Shown: piece after piece, positions 17,066-24,987 of the stretch
Layout of the letters: each line of letters starts with the position of its first letter
Numbering within the stretch: the first letter of the stretch is position 1
Assembly (NCBI RefSeq): GCF_000281955.1
Contig: NZ_AKKF01000125.1
Span: 1-41,802, forward strand
Length of the DNA stretch: 41,802 nucleotides
Direction of reading: 5' to 3'
Source: Caulobacter sp. AP07
GTDB taxonomy: Bacteria; Pseudomonadota; Alphaproteobacteria; Caulobacterales; Caulobacteraceae
The notes under the pieces: model-generated
Told to the model about the DNA's origin: nothing
The model's input: only the letters and a program-made list of their open reading frames with translations
The model's database searches: none
Made by a program: the position numbers and the translations under genes

Positions 17066-19300
17066 ATGTCGACACGGGCAATTCTGGCCGCGAGCGCGGC
17101 TGTCTCGGTTTTGATTTTCGCGGGCCAGGCCCAGGCGCAGTCGGCGCCTTCGGCTCCGGCGGGGGCGACTAGCTCCTCGGTCGAGATCGAGGAAGTCGTG
17201 GTCACCGCCGAACGGCGCGAGCAGACCGCCCAGCGCACGGCGCTGGCCATCACCGCGCTGTCGGCCGACCAGCTGGAAAAGCAGGGCGTGCGCACGGCGA
17301 CGGACCTGACGACGGTGACGCCCGGCATCCAGATCGGCACGGTCGGGGGATCGGTCGAAATCTCGGTGCGCGGCATCGGCAGCACCAACAACACTGAGGT
17401 CGGCGACCCGGCGGTGGCCTTCAATGTCGACGGGGTCTACATGGCCCGTCCGCGCTCGGCCGCCGGCCTGTTCTTCGACCTGGACCGCGTTGAGGTGCTG
17501 CGCGGACCGCAGGGCACGCTGTACGGCCGCAACGCCACGGCCGGCAGCCTGAACGTGATCACCAAGAAGCCGACCGCCGAGCGCGAGGCGACGGCCGAGG
17601 TCGAGCTGGGCAACTTCGCGCTGGTCCGCGCCAGCGGCGCGCTGAACGTGCCGATCTCGGACAAGGTGATGGCGCGCGGAGCCTTCCAGATCTCCAAGCG
17701 CGACGCCTATACCGACAACGCGCCGGCCAACGACTACAACGACGAGGACGCCGTGGCCCTGCGCCTGCACGTCCTGTTCCAGCCGACCGACGACTTCACG
17801 CTGCTGCTGAGCGGCGACTATTTCCGCAATGACCGGAACGGTTCGGCGTCGGCGCCCCTGGGTGTGTATTCGGCCGGCGGCGACCCCTACGCCTACCCGA
17901 TCTCCGTCGCGGGCCACAGCCTCCAGAAGAACTACGGCTTCGCCGCTCAGGCCGACTGGAAACTGCCGTTCGGGGTGCTGACCTATCTGGGGTCGGTCCG
18001 CAAGGACGTCGTCCACACGCTGGCGGGGGCGGGGCGCAACTATCCGTTCGGCACAACCCGGCCGTCGAACCGCTGCGAGCCGACGATCCCGCTCGGCTGC
18101 AACACCACCTACTTCGACTCCAACGAGCGCCAGCAGACGCACGAACTGCGCCTGGGCAACGCCATCGGCGCGTTCAAGTGGGTCGGCGGGCTCTACTATT
18201 TCGACGAGAAGAACGACGTCTACGCCAACTTCTTCCCGGCGGTGGCCTTCGTCCAGCCCGACACCTACGCCGACTCCAAGGCGGCGTTCGCGCAGGGGAC
18301 CTACAGCTTCAGCGACCGGCTGCGGGCCACGGTCGGCCTGCGCTACACCCGCGACCACAAGGGTCGCACGGGCGGGACCTATATCGGACTGAACCCCAGC
18401 GGGACCTGTACCCGGCCGGGCGGGATAACCGGACCGGTCGCCGGCTCGCCGTCCGGATGCCTGCTCTACGCCAACCTCGCCGACTTCACCTGGGAGTCGG
18501 TCGACTACAAGGCGGGGCTGGAGTTCGACCTGACGCCGACCTCGCTGCTCTACGCCTCGACCTCGACGGGCTACAAGGCGGGCGGCTACGGCGACGGGCT
18601 GCCGCCGGCCAACAACAAGTACGACCCCGAACAGCTGACCGCCTACGAGATCGGCGCCAAGAACCGGTTCCTCGACAACCGCGCCCAACTGAACCTGTCG
18701 GCCTTCTATTACGACTACCAGGACTTCCAGGTGAGCGCGATCGGCGTGGTCGCCGGCCAGGCCTCGACCGTGACCGTCAACGCTCCCAAGGCGACGCTGT
18801 ACGGCGCGGAGCTGGAAGGGCTGCTGCTGATCACCGAGAACGACCGCATCGACGGTTCGGTGTCCTACCTGCACGCTCGGTACGACGATTTCGTGCTGGC
18901 GACGGGCGACTCCTTCTCGCCGGGACGGGCCGACTATTCGGGGCTGACCCTGGCCAAGTCGCCGGAATGGACCTTCAACCTGGGCTACCAGCACACTTGG
19001 CGCCTGGCCAATGACGGCCAGCTGAGCGCGCGGATCCAGACCCACTACGAGAGCGCCAAGAACCTCGACTACCGCAACTTCGCGGTCACCCGTCAGGGCT
19101 CCTACACCAAGACCGACCTGATGGTGACCTATGACGCGCCCGGCGGGGTGTGGAGCCTGATGGCCTACGGCCGCAACCTCGAGGACGAGGCGGTGCTGAT
19201 CCAGGCCAGCCCCGACGCCCAGAACGCCAACCGCTTCGGCGGCTCCGGCGTCTATGCGCCGCCCCGGCTCTACGGCGTGCAGCTGTCGGCCAAGTTCTAG
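17066..19300 (+). CDS. TonB-dependent receptor, LacI-controlled, probable oligosaccharide importer
   Basis: 744 residues from ATG 17066, chosen for the ribosome site GGGGAGGAAACG and the signal peptide that starts there (AILAASAAVSVLIFAGQAQAQ). The plug carries the TonB-box-like EEVVVTAERREQ, then QLEKQGVRTATDL, ISVRGIGS and the conserved LRGPQGTLYGRNATAG. The barrel ends GVQLSAKF. It imports a TonB-driven substrate across the outer membrane. The GH3 glycosidase follows on the same strand after 83 bp, and a LacI gene is divergent, with twin operators between. It therefore looks like an inducible glycoside or oligosaccharide system in the same regulon as the carboxylesterase at 13105. The substrate is inferred, not shown. 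Confidence 0.93.
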   Translation: MSTRAILAASAAVSVLIFAGQAQAQSAPSAPAGATSSSVEIEEVVVTAERREQTAQRTALAITALSADQLEKQGVRTATDLTTVTPGIQIGTVGGSVEISVRGIGSTNNTEVGDPAVAFNVDGVYMARPRSAAGLFFDLDRVEVLRGPQGTLYGRNATAGSLNVITKKPTAEREATAEVELGNFALVRASGALNVPISDKVMARGAFQISKRDAYTDNAPANDYNDEDAVALRLHVLFQPTDDFTLLLSGDYFRNDRNGSASAPLGVYSAGGDPYAYPISVAGHSLQKNYGFAAQADWKLPFGVLTYLGSVRKDVVHTLAGAGRNYPFGTTRPSNRCEPTIPLGCNTTYFDSNERQQTHELRLGNAIGAFKWVGGLYYFDEKNDVYANFFPAVAFVQPDTYADSKAAFAQGTYSFSDRLRATVGLRYTRDHKGRTGGTYIGLNPSGTCTRPGGITGPVAGSPSGCLLYANLADFTWESVDYKAGLEFDLTPTSLLYASTSTGYKAGGYGDGLPPANNKYDPEQLTAYEIGAKNRFLDNRAQLNLSAFYYDYQDFQVSAIGVVAGQASTVTVNAPKATLYGAELEGLLLITENDRIDGSVSYLHARYDDFVLATGDSFSPGRADYSGLTLAKSPEWTFNLGYQHTWRLANDGQLSARIQTHYESAKNLDYRNFAVTRQGSYTKTDLMVTYDAPGGVWSLMAYGRNLEDEAVLIQASPDAQNANRFGGSGVYAPPRLYGVQLSAKF

Positions 19301-19306
19301 CCCGAA

Positions 19307-19340
19307 ACCAGGCGGTCCCCGAAGCCGGGGGCCGCCTGGT
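19307..19340 (+). terminator. strong hairpin between TBDR and GH3 genes
   Basis: ACCAGGCGGTCCCC pairs with GGGGGCCGCCTGGT over 14 bp (one G-U) around a GAAGCC loop. No T-run follows, so it may act as an mRNA-stabilising 3' end or a partial terminator that lowers GH3 expression relative to the TBDR. Confidence 0.5.
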
Positions 19341-19383
19341 CGTCCCGCCGTCCGCCCCGCGCGGAACCAGAAGAAGATCAGAC

Positions 19384-21351
19384 ATGAGTGAGGTCCGCAT
19401 GGGACGACAGGCTTGGAGCGCCGCCGTGGCGCTGGCGTTGATCACGGCGGCTCCGGCCTGGGCGGTGGAGCAGCCCAAGCTGGGGGTGCGTTCCGCGCCG
19501 CTGATCCAGGTCGACGGGCTGACCTTCAAGGACCTCGACCGCGACGGCAAGCTGCAGCCCTACGAGGACTGGCGGCTGACGCCCCAGGCCCGCGCCGCCG
19601 ACCTGGTCGGCCGCATGACGCTGGAGGAGAAGGCCGGGACGATGATGCACGGCACCGCGCCGGCGCCGAAGAACCCTTTCGGGTCGGGTCAGACCTATGA
19701 CCTCGACGGCGCCGCCAAGCTGATCAACGACAAGCGGGTGACCAGCTTCATCACCCGCCTGAGCGGTTCGGGCGACGGCATCGCGACGCAGAACAACCGA
19801 TTGCAGGCCGTGGCCGAGCAGACCCGGCTGGGCGTGCCGCTGACCATCAGCACCGACCCGCGCAACCATTTCCAGCACACGGCCGGGGCCGGGGTCGCCG
19901 CGGGCGGCTTTTCCAAGTGGCCCGAGAGCCTGGGCTTCGCGGCGATCGGCGACGAGGCGCTGATGCGCCGGTTCGGCGAGGTCGCCCGCCAGGAGTATCG
20001 CGCGACCGGCATCCACATGGCCCTGTCGCCGCAGGCCGACCTGGCCACCGAGCCGCGCTGGTCGCGGATCACCGGCACCTTCGGCGAGGACGCCGACCTG
20101 GCCTCGCGCATGGTGCGGGCCTATGTGGCCGGCTTCCAGGCGGGCGAGGGCGGCCTCACCCAGGACAGCGTCATCGCCGTGGTCAAGCACTGGGTCGGCT
20201 ACGGCGCGGCCAAGGAAGGCTGGGACAGCCACAACCCCTATGGCCGCTACGCCAGCTTCCCGACCGGCAACTTCGCCTATCACGTCAAGCCGTTCGAAGG
20301 GGCCTTCGCGGCCAAGGCGGCGGGCATGATGCCGACCTATTCGATCCTCCAGGACCTGACCCTGGACGGCAAGCCGGTGGAGCAGGTCGGGGCCGGGTTC
20401 AACAAGTACCTGCTGACCGACCTGCTGCGCGGCCGGTACGGCTTCGACGGCGTGGTCGTCTCCGACTGGGCGATCACCAACGACTGCCCGGCCGCCTGCC
20501 GGGGCGACTGGAAGCCTGGCCAGCCGCCGGTGATCGGCATGCCCTGGGGCGTGGACGACCTGACCGAGACCCAGCGCTTCGCCAAGGCCCTGGACGCCGG
20601 TGTCGACCAGTTCGGTGGCACCGAGCACTCCGAGCGGCTGGTCGAGATCGTCAGGTCCGGCCAGGCCAAGGAGGCGCGCCTCGACCAGTCGGTGCGGCGG
20701 ATCCTGATCCAGAAGTTCGAGCTAGGCCTGTTCGAGAACCCCTATGTCGATCCCGAGGTCGCCGGGCGGATCGTCGGCTCCCAAGCCTTCCAGGCCGAGG
20801 GCGACGCGGCCCAGGCCCGGTCCCTGGTGATGCTGGAGCGCAAGGACAGCGTCCTGCCGCTGGCGACGGGCCGGAAAGTCTATCTGCGCGGCCTGGACGC
20901 CGCCGCCGCGACCGCGCGGGGCCTGGTGGTGGTGGACACCCCGGAAAAGGCCGACATCGCGATCATCCGCACCGGCGCGCCGCACCAGCTTCTGCATCCC
21001 GGCCACCTGTTCGGCCTGATGCAGCACGAGGGCGACCTCGACTTCAAGGACACCGACCCCGACTACCAGGCCATCCTGCAGGCCAGCGCCAAGGTCCCGA
21101 CCGTCGTCGTGGTGTTCCTGGACCGGCCGGCCATACTGACCAACGTCAAGGATCACGCCAGCGTGCTGATCGGCGATTTCGGGGTCAGCGACGCCGTGCT
21201 GCTCAACGTCCTGGCGGGCGGGGCGAAGGCCGAGGGGCGGCTGCCGTTCGAGCTGCCGTCCTCGATGGCGGCGGTCAGGGCGCAGGCCTCCGACAAGCCG
21301 CACGACAGCGACAAGCCGCTCTACCCGTTCGGCTACGCCCTGGGTCGGTAG
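19384..21351 (+). CDS. exported glycoside hydrolase family 3 (beta-glucosidase/xylosidase type) with EF-hand-like loop
   Basis: 655 residues with a signal peptide (AAVALALITAAPAWAVE). A canonical EF-hand loop, DLDRDGKLQPYE (residues 50-61, ligands D50, D52, D54, E61), lies just before the catalytic domain; this feature occurs in a subgroup of exported GH3 enzymes. The (beta/alpha)8 domain includes RMTLEEKAG, AVVKHW-type substrate residues and the nucleophile Asp361 in VVVSDWAI. The C-terminal alpha/beta sandwich follows (GLVVVDTPEKADIAIIRTG) and ends YPFGYALGR. I see no fibronectin-III domain at the end. Family members release beta-linked glucose, xylose or other sugars from oligosaccharide ends. 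An ATG at 19399 with GAGG upstream is an alternative start. It is probably co-transcribed with the TBDR at 17066. Confidence 0.9.
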   Translation: MSEVRMGRQAWSAAVALALITAAPAWAVEQPKLGVRSAPLIQVDGLTFKDLDRDGKLQPYEDWRLTPQARAADLVGRMTLEEKAGTMMHGTAPAPKNPFGSGQTYDLDGAAKLINDKRVTSFITRLSGSGDGIATQNNRLQAVAEQTRLGVPLTISTDPRNHFQHTAGAGVAAGGFSKWPESLGFAAIGDEALMRRFGEVARQEYRATGIHMALSPQADLATEPRWSRITGTFGEDADLASRMVRAYVAGFQAGEGGLTQDSVIAVVKHWVGYGAAKEGWDSHNPYGRYASFPTGNFAYHVKPFEGAFAAKAAGMMPTYSILQDLTLDGKPVEQVGAGFNKYLLTDLLRGRYGFDGVVVSDWAITNDCPAACRGDWKPGQPPVIGMPWGVDDLTETQRFAKALDAGVDQFGGTEHSERLVEIVRSGQAKEARLDQSVRRILIQKFELGLFENPYVDPEVAGRIVGSQAFQAEGDAAQARSLVMLERKDSVLPLATGRKVYLRGLDAAAATARGLVVVDTPEKADIAIIRTGAPHQLLHPGHLFGLMQHEGDLDFKDTDPDYQAILQASAKVPTVVVVFLDRPAILTNVKDHASVLIGDFGVSDAVLLNVLAGGAKAEGRLPFELPSSMAAVRAQASDKPHDSDKPLYPFGYALGR

Positions 21352-21373
21352 GGCGGGCGAGGCGGTGGTCGGT

Positions 21374-21805
21374 CTAGACGAACACCGCCGAGGCGGCGGA
21401 AGCGGTCGCTGGGCGTGGGGTCGGCGGGCGCAGCAGGCGCGCCACCCGCTCCAGCACGTCGGCGCCGCTGAACGGCTTGGTCATGCAGTCGCGGGCCCCC
21501 AGCTTGACGGCGCGCTGGATGTCTTCCGGGCTCAGCTTCCGGCCGATGACCAGGATCGGGTAGTGCGGCTTCTCCCCCCGCCGGTTCAGCGCTTCAAGCA
21601 CTTCGAACCCGTTGGTGTCGGCCAGGCCGAGGTCGATGATCATGGCGCTGGGGCGGACCTGTTTCAGGGTGTCCAGGACCGCCGTGCCGGTGCGCGCGAC
21701 ACAGGCGTGGTAGCCGGCCAGGTCCAGCCGGATCTGCAGCAGTTCCAGAACGGTGCGGTCGCTGTCACCGACGACGACCTTCAGGCCTCGGAAATCCTGG
21801 ATCAT
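21374..21805 (-). CDS. single-domain response regulator (receiver only)
   Basis: 143 residues made of one CheY-like receiver and a short Ala/Pro tail, with no output domain. Key residues are the acidic pair D14/D16 (GDSDRT), phospho-acceptor D58 (MIIDLGL) and K110 (MTKPFSG). The conserved Thr/Ser that normally couples phosphorylation to activation is replaced by Gly88 (ILVIGRK), which is unusual. A good Shine-Dalgarno (GGGAGG) precedes ATG 21805. It lies 42 bp after the 130-residue gene on the same strand, so they form an operon facing away from the HWE kinase at 22452. It probably relays or modulates phosphate flow by protein contact; its kinase may be the HWE protein. Confidence 0.88.
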   Translation of the reverse strand: MIQDFRGLKVVVGDSDRTVLELLQIRLDLAGYHACVARTGTAVLDTLKQVRPSAMIIDLGLADTNGFEVLEALNRRGEKPHYPILVIGRKLSPEDIQRAVKLGARDCMTKPFSGADVLERVARLLRPPTPRPATASAASAVFV

Positions 21806-21847
21806 CGGCGCGGCCTCCCTGTGTCGCGGCGGTCGAGGGAAGGGCGG

Positions 21848-22240
21848 TCAGAACAGGTCAAGGTCGCCCGCCCCATCGCGATCGTCGACACCCCGCTCTT
21901 CGCCGCCAAGGGCCGAGCACATCCGGTCGGCGAGGGCCCCGAGCGTGATGTCGCCCAGGGCATGGCCGACCGAAGCCGAGACGTCGTCCGCGATCGTGCC
22001 GCTCATCCGCCGCGCGAAGGCCGACAGGCTGGTCAGTTGCTGGCTCAGCAGGTCGACCGTGTGCATGCCTTCGACCAGGGCCTCGCGCTTGTCCGTCGGG
22101 ATGCTCTTCATCATCTCGCCGATGATGGAATCGAGGAGGATGCAGCGCGCGCCCGCCAGCTCCATTTCCCAGGCGAGCACGCCGAAGGTCGTGGCGACGC
22201 TGGCCTGCAGCGTGTCTTCCGCCTGCGTATGGACGCTCAT
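21848..22240 (-). CDS. small helical protein, partner of single-domain receiver (unknown function)
   Basis: 130 residues, no signal peptide, predicted mostly alpha-helical by eye (TTFGVLAWEMELAGARCILL, VDLLSQQLTSLSAFARR), with an acidic, Gly-rich C-terminal tail ending GDLDLF. A Shine-Dalgarno-like GGAG lies about 10 bases before the ATG. It is the first gene of a two-gene operon with the receiver. The stretch LGDITLGALADRM followed by an acidic tail ending in hydrophobic residues faintly recalls CheZ, whose C-terminal peptide binds CheY, but the catalytic Gln position is not matched. I do not assign that family. Divergent HWE kinase 211 bp away. Confidence 0.7.
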   Translation of the reverse strand: MSVHTQAEDTLQASVATTFGVLAWEMELAGARCILLDSIIGEMMKSIPTDKREALVEGMHTVDLLSQQLTSLSAFARRMSGTIADDVSASVGHALGDITLGALADRMCSALGGEERGVDDRDGAGDLDLF

Positions 22241-22451
22241 GGACAGTGATCTCCGGTCTACCCTTGGAGTTAGGTGAGAGCGGGCTTAACGGCGGATAAA
22301 CTCAGAGCGCCTTGCGACAACGTCGCGCAGTGGGCGTCACGAGGCCTGCGTGAACCGAATCCGGATCGCCCCGCGTTGGTTGGTGACCGTTCACAGTCGT
22401 CCTGGTGTCATGTAGCAGTGGTTCGCCACGTAGTAGCGGGTTGGAATCACC

Positions 22452-24173
22452 GTGTTCGACCTTGTCGCGCTTCAGCCGATCTTGAACACGGCGATCGACG
22501 CCGTCGTGGTGATGGACGCCGGCGGGGCCATCATCGATTGGAACGCGCGCGCCGAGCGGATCTTCGGGTGGCGGCGAGACGAGGTGCTGGGCCGGCAGCT
22601 GGGCGACACCATCGTGCCGCCCCAACTGCGCGAAGCGCACAAGCGGGGCCTGACGCGCTTCCTGGCGACGGGCGAGGGGGCGGTGCTCGGTCGCCTCCTC
22701 GAGCTCGGCGCCGTCCGGCAGGATCAGTCGGAGTTTCCGATCGAGCTTTCGATCACGGCCTATGGCGAGGCGCCCTCCCAGATCTTCCTGGGCTTCATTC
22801 GCGACATCTCCGAACGTCGCGAGGCGATCGCCAGGCTGGCGGTGAGCGAGGCCCGGTTCCGGGCGGCGATCGACGCCGTCCAAGGGGTGCTGTGGACCAA
22901 CAACGCCGCCGGCGAGATGGTCGGCGAACAGCCGGGATGGGCCGCGCTGACCGGCCAATCCCGGGCCGAGTACCAAGGGTACGGCTGGTCCAAGGCCGTT
23001 CACCCCGACGACGCCGAACCCACCGTCCAGGCCTGGAACGAAGCGGTGCGCGAGCGGCGGCCCTTCATCTTCGAGCATCGCGTGCGGCGTCACGACGGCG
23101 CCTGGCGCGTCTTCACGGTCCGGGCCGTGCCAGCGCTGGAGGACGACGGGGCGATCCGCGAATGGATCGGCGTCCACACCGACGTCACCGAGCGGAGGGA
23201 CGCCGAGGAACAGTTGCGCGAAAGCGAAGCCCGCTTCCGGGCCATGGCCGACGCGGCGCCGGCGCCCGTCTGGATGACGTCCGCCGTCGGCGGCATAGAT
23301 TTCGTCAACCAGGCCTTCGCCGAATTCGCCGGCCTGGAGCGCGACGCCCTGCTGGGCGACATCTGGATCGACCTCATCCACCCCGACGACATCCCCGGCG
23401 TCCTGGCCCAGCGGATGACGTCGCGGGCGGGGCTGCTGCCCTACAAGTTCGAGGCGCGGTTCCGCAACGACGTCGGCGCCTACCGCTGGATGCTGGCCAG
23501 CGCCAAGCCCCGGATCGGCGGGGACGGCCAGTTCCTCGGCTATATCGGCATGGCCATGGACCTGACCGACATCAAGGCCGCGGAGTTGCGGCAGCGCCTG
23601 CTGATCAACGAACTCAACCACCGGGTGAAGAACACGCTTTCGTCGGTCCAGTCGATCGCCCGGCAGACCTTGCGGGCCGACGAGACGCCGGCGCACGTGC
23701 GCGAGCGGCTGGTGGATCGCCTGCTGGCGATGTCGGCCGCCCACGACATCCTCACCCGCGAGAGCTGGGAGAGCGCGGCCATCGACGACATCATCCGCCA
23801 GGGCATGCGCCCGTTCACCGACGACCGGGACCTGGAACGGATCGAAATTCGAGGACCCGGCCTGCGGGTCGGACCCAGCGCGGCCCTGGCCCTGGCGCTG
23901 GCCATCCACGAACTGGGCACCAACGCGGTGAAGTACGGCGCGCTTTCGACACCGGTCGGGAAGATCACGATCGCCTGGGAGCCGGCCGACGGCGCGCAGA
24001 GTGTCGTGCGGTGGAAGGAGACCGACGGTCCGGCCGTCCAGGCGCCGAGCCGCAAGGGCTTCGGCTCCCGCCTCCTGGACGGCGGCCTGGCCGCCGACCT
24101 GGGCGGCAAGCCCAGGCTGGTCTTCGCGCCCACCGGCGTCGAGGCCTTCCTGCCGGTGCGCTTCGCGCCCTAG
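22452..24173 (+). CDS. HWE-family sensor histidine kinase with three PAS domains
   Basis: 573 residues, GTG start at 22452, no membrane segment or signal peptide, so cytoplasmic. Three PAS/PAC repeats run at about residues 5-118, 130-250 and 255-380; the PAC ends read RDISERR, TDVTERRDAEEQL and MDLTDIKAAEL. The HWE kinase domain follows with phospho-acceptor His390 in NELNHRVKNTLSS, the ATPase Asn box IHELGTNAVKYGAL, and the family-naming W521-K-E523. The first PAS has no LOV-type Cys motif, so flavin-adduct light sensing is not supported. The stop codon shares CTAG with the convergent TetR stop. It is divergent from the helical protein/receiver operon, its likely partner. Confidence 0.92.
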   Translation: MFDLVALQPILNTAIDAVVVMDAGGAIIDWNARAERIFGWRRDEVLGRQLGDTIVPPQLREAHKRGLTRFLATGEGAVLGRLLELGAVRQDQSEFPIELSITAYGEAPSQIFLGFIRDISERREAIARLAVSEARFRAAIDAVQGVLWTNNAAGEMVGEQPGWAALTGQSRAEYQGYGWSKAVHPDDAEPTVQAWNEAVRERRPFIFEHRVRRHDGAWRVFTVRAVPALEDDGAIREWIGVHTDVTERRDAEEQLRESEARFRAMADAAPAPVWMTSAVGGIDFVNQAFAEFAGLERDALLGDIWIDLIHPDDIPGVLAQRMTSRAGLLPYKFEARFRNDVGAYRWMLASAKPRIGGDGQFLGYIGMAMDLTDIKAAELRQRLLINELNHRVKNTLSSVQSIARQTLRADETPAHVRERLVDRLLAMSAAHDILTRESWESAAIDDIIRQGMRPFTDDRDLERIEIRGPGLRVGPSAALALALAIHELGTNAVKYGALSTPVGKITIAWEPADGAQSVVRWKETDGPAVQAPSRKGFGSRLLDGGLAADLGGKPRLVFAPTGVEAFLPVRFAP

Positions 24174-24862
24174 GTCCCGTTGGCCAGGAAGGAGCGGCAC
24201 AGCTCGCGCAGGCCGTCGCGGTCGCCCGGCAGCATGGTGTCGCAGATCAGGTAGGAATAGATCACGAAGCTGCGCGCGGTCGCCTGGGGGCGCGGCACGC
24301 CGTTGGCGACCAGCACCTGCTCGAAATACATCAGCCGCAGCTGGTCGATCTCCTCCAGCACCCGGGCCGGCCGAGGGTCGCGCTGGGCCCAGACACGCAG
24401 GGCGGCCTCGATCCAGGCCCCGGTCTGGGCGCGCTCGGTCCGTGACAGCGCGAAGATCCGCAGCAGGCGGTCGGCCGGCGGTTCGTCCACCGCGCCGAGT
24501 TCGGCCACCCGCGTGACCGTGGAGCGCCGGCGCCAGTGGTCCAGCAGGCCGTCGAGAAAGGCGTCGCGCGACTCGAAGCGGACATAGAACATGCCCTTGG
24601 TCACCCCCAGCCTCTGGGCCAGGGCGTCGACGCGCACCTCCTGGATGCCGCCTTCGGTCAGCAGTTCGAGGGCGGCCTCGAACCACGCCTCTTCGCCAAG
24701 CCGCCGCTTGGGGCCGGGCTTGGCGCCCTTGCGCGGGCGGAGCGGCCTGGCCTTCGGCGCGGGCGCGGCGGCGTCGATCGACGCCCTCTCATCGGACTTT
24801 GCCACGATCGATGGGTAGGGCCTGACGCCCGCAGCGTCAACGTCCCTGCGATACATCCACAT
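24170..24862 (-). CDS. TetR-family transcriptional regulator
   Basis: About 230 residues. A low-complexity Ala/Pro/Lys/Arg N-terminal extension precedes the TetR helix-turn-helix at about residues 65-108 (ELLTEGGIQEV, VDALAQRLGVTKGMFYVRF). The C-terminal helical ligand domain ends RELCRSFLANGT. The start is uncertain: ATG 24862 (MWMYRRDV) follows a TATAAAAT -10-like element closely and would give a near-leaderless mRNA; GTG 24805 and ATG 24937 are alternatives, and none has a strong Shine-Dalgarno. A palindrome at 24851-24872 lies on the promoter, which suggests autoregulation. It is divergent from the TBDR at 24988 and probably represses it until a small ligand appears. Its stop overlaps the HWE kinase stop by 4 bp. 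Confidence 0.88.
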   Translation of the reverse strand: MWMYRRDVDAAGVRPYPSIVAKSDERASIDAAAPAPKARPLRPRKGAKPGPKRRLGEEAWFEAALELLTEGGIQEVRVDALAQRLGVTKGMFYVRFESRDAFLDGLLDHWRRRSTVTRVAELGAVDEPPADRLLRIFALSRTERAQTGAWIEAALRVWAQRDPRPARVLEEIDQLRLMYFEQVLVANGVPRPQATARSFVIYSYLICDTMLPGDRDGLRELCRSFLANGT

Positions 24863-24872
24863 CGGTACGTAT
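24851..24872. promoter_or_regulatory. candidate TetR operator in tetR-TBDR region
   Basis: This 22-bp imperfect inverted repeat starts ATACAT and ends ACGTAT; 14 of 22 positions are symmetric. It overlaps the proposed tetR start and -10 region (TATAAAAT on the minus strand, from about 24876 down to 24869). A second, shorter inverted repeat, CTCAT-N10-ATGAG (24940-24959), lies closer to the TBDR and is an alternative site. Confidence 0.35.
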
Positions 24873-24906
24873 TTTATAGCTTGCGCGGATTCCTGCCTTT
24901 CAATGA

Positions 24907-24935
24907 TTGACGGGAACGAGCCTTGCCGCCTATCC
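24907..24935 (+). promoter_or_regulatory. candidate promoter for TBDR at 24988
   Basis: TTGACG (24907-24912) is an excellent -35 element; CTATCC (24930-24935) 17 bp on is a fair -10. Transcription would begin near 24942, inside the CTCAT/ATGAG inverted repeat, where a repressor could act. Confidence 0.4.
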
Positions 24936-24987
24936 ATAACTCATACGAGCCAGGATGAGATAACGTCCGGCCATTGGGGAGGCGAAG

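Noticed and set aside
21848..22240. Calling the 130-residue protein a CheZ phosphatase
   Set aside because: The protein is much shorter than CheZ and the catalytic Gln of DxxxQ is Gly here; only a weak resemblance remains.
22330..22370. Possible EcfG/SigT promoter (GAAC ... CGTT) before the HWE kinase
   Set aside because: The first G of GGAAC is missing and the spacing is one to two bases too long.
24958..24968. GATAACGT half-site before the TBDR at 24988, similar to the LacI operator
   Set aside because: Only half of the palindrome is present and the local regulator is TetR-type; probably chance.
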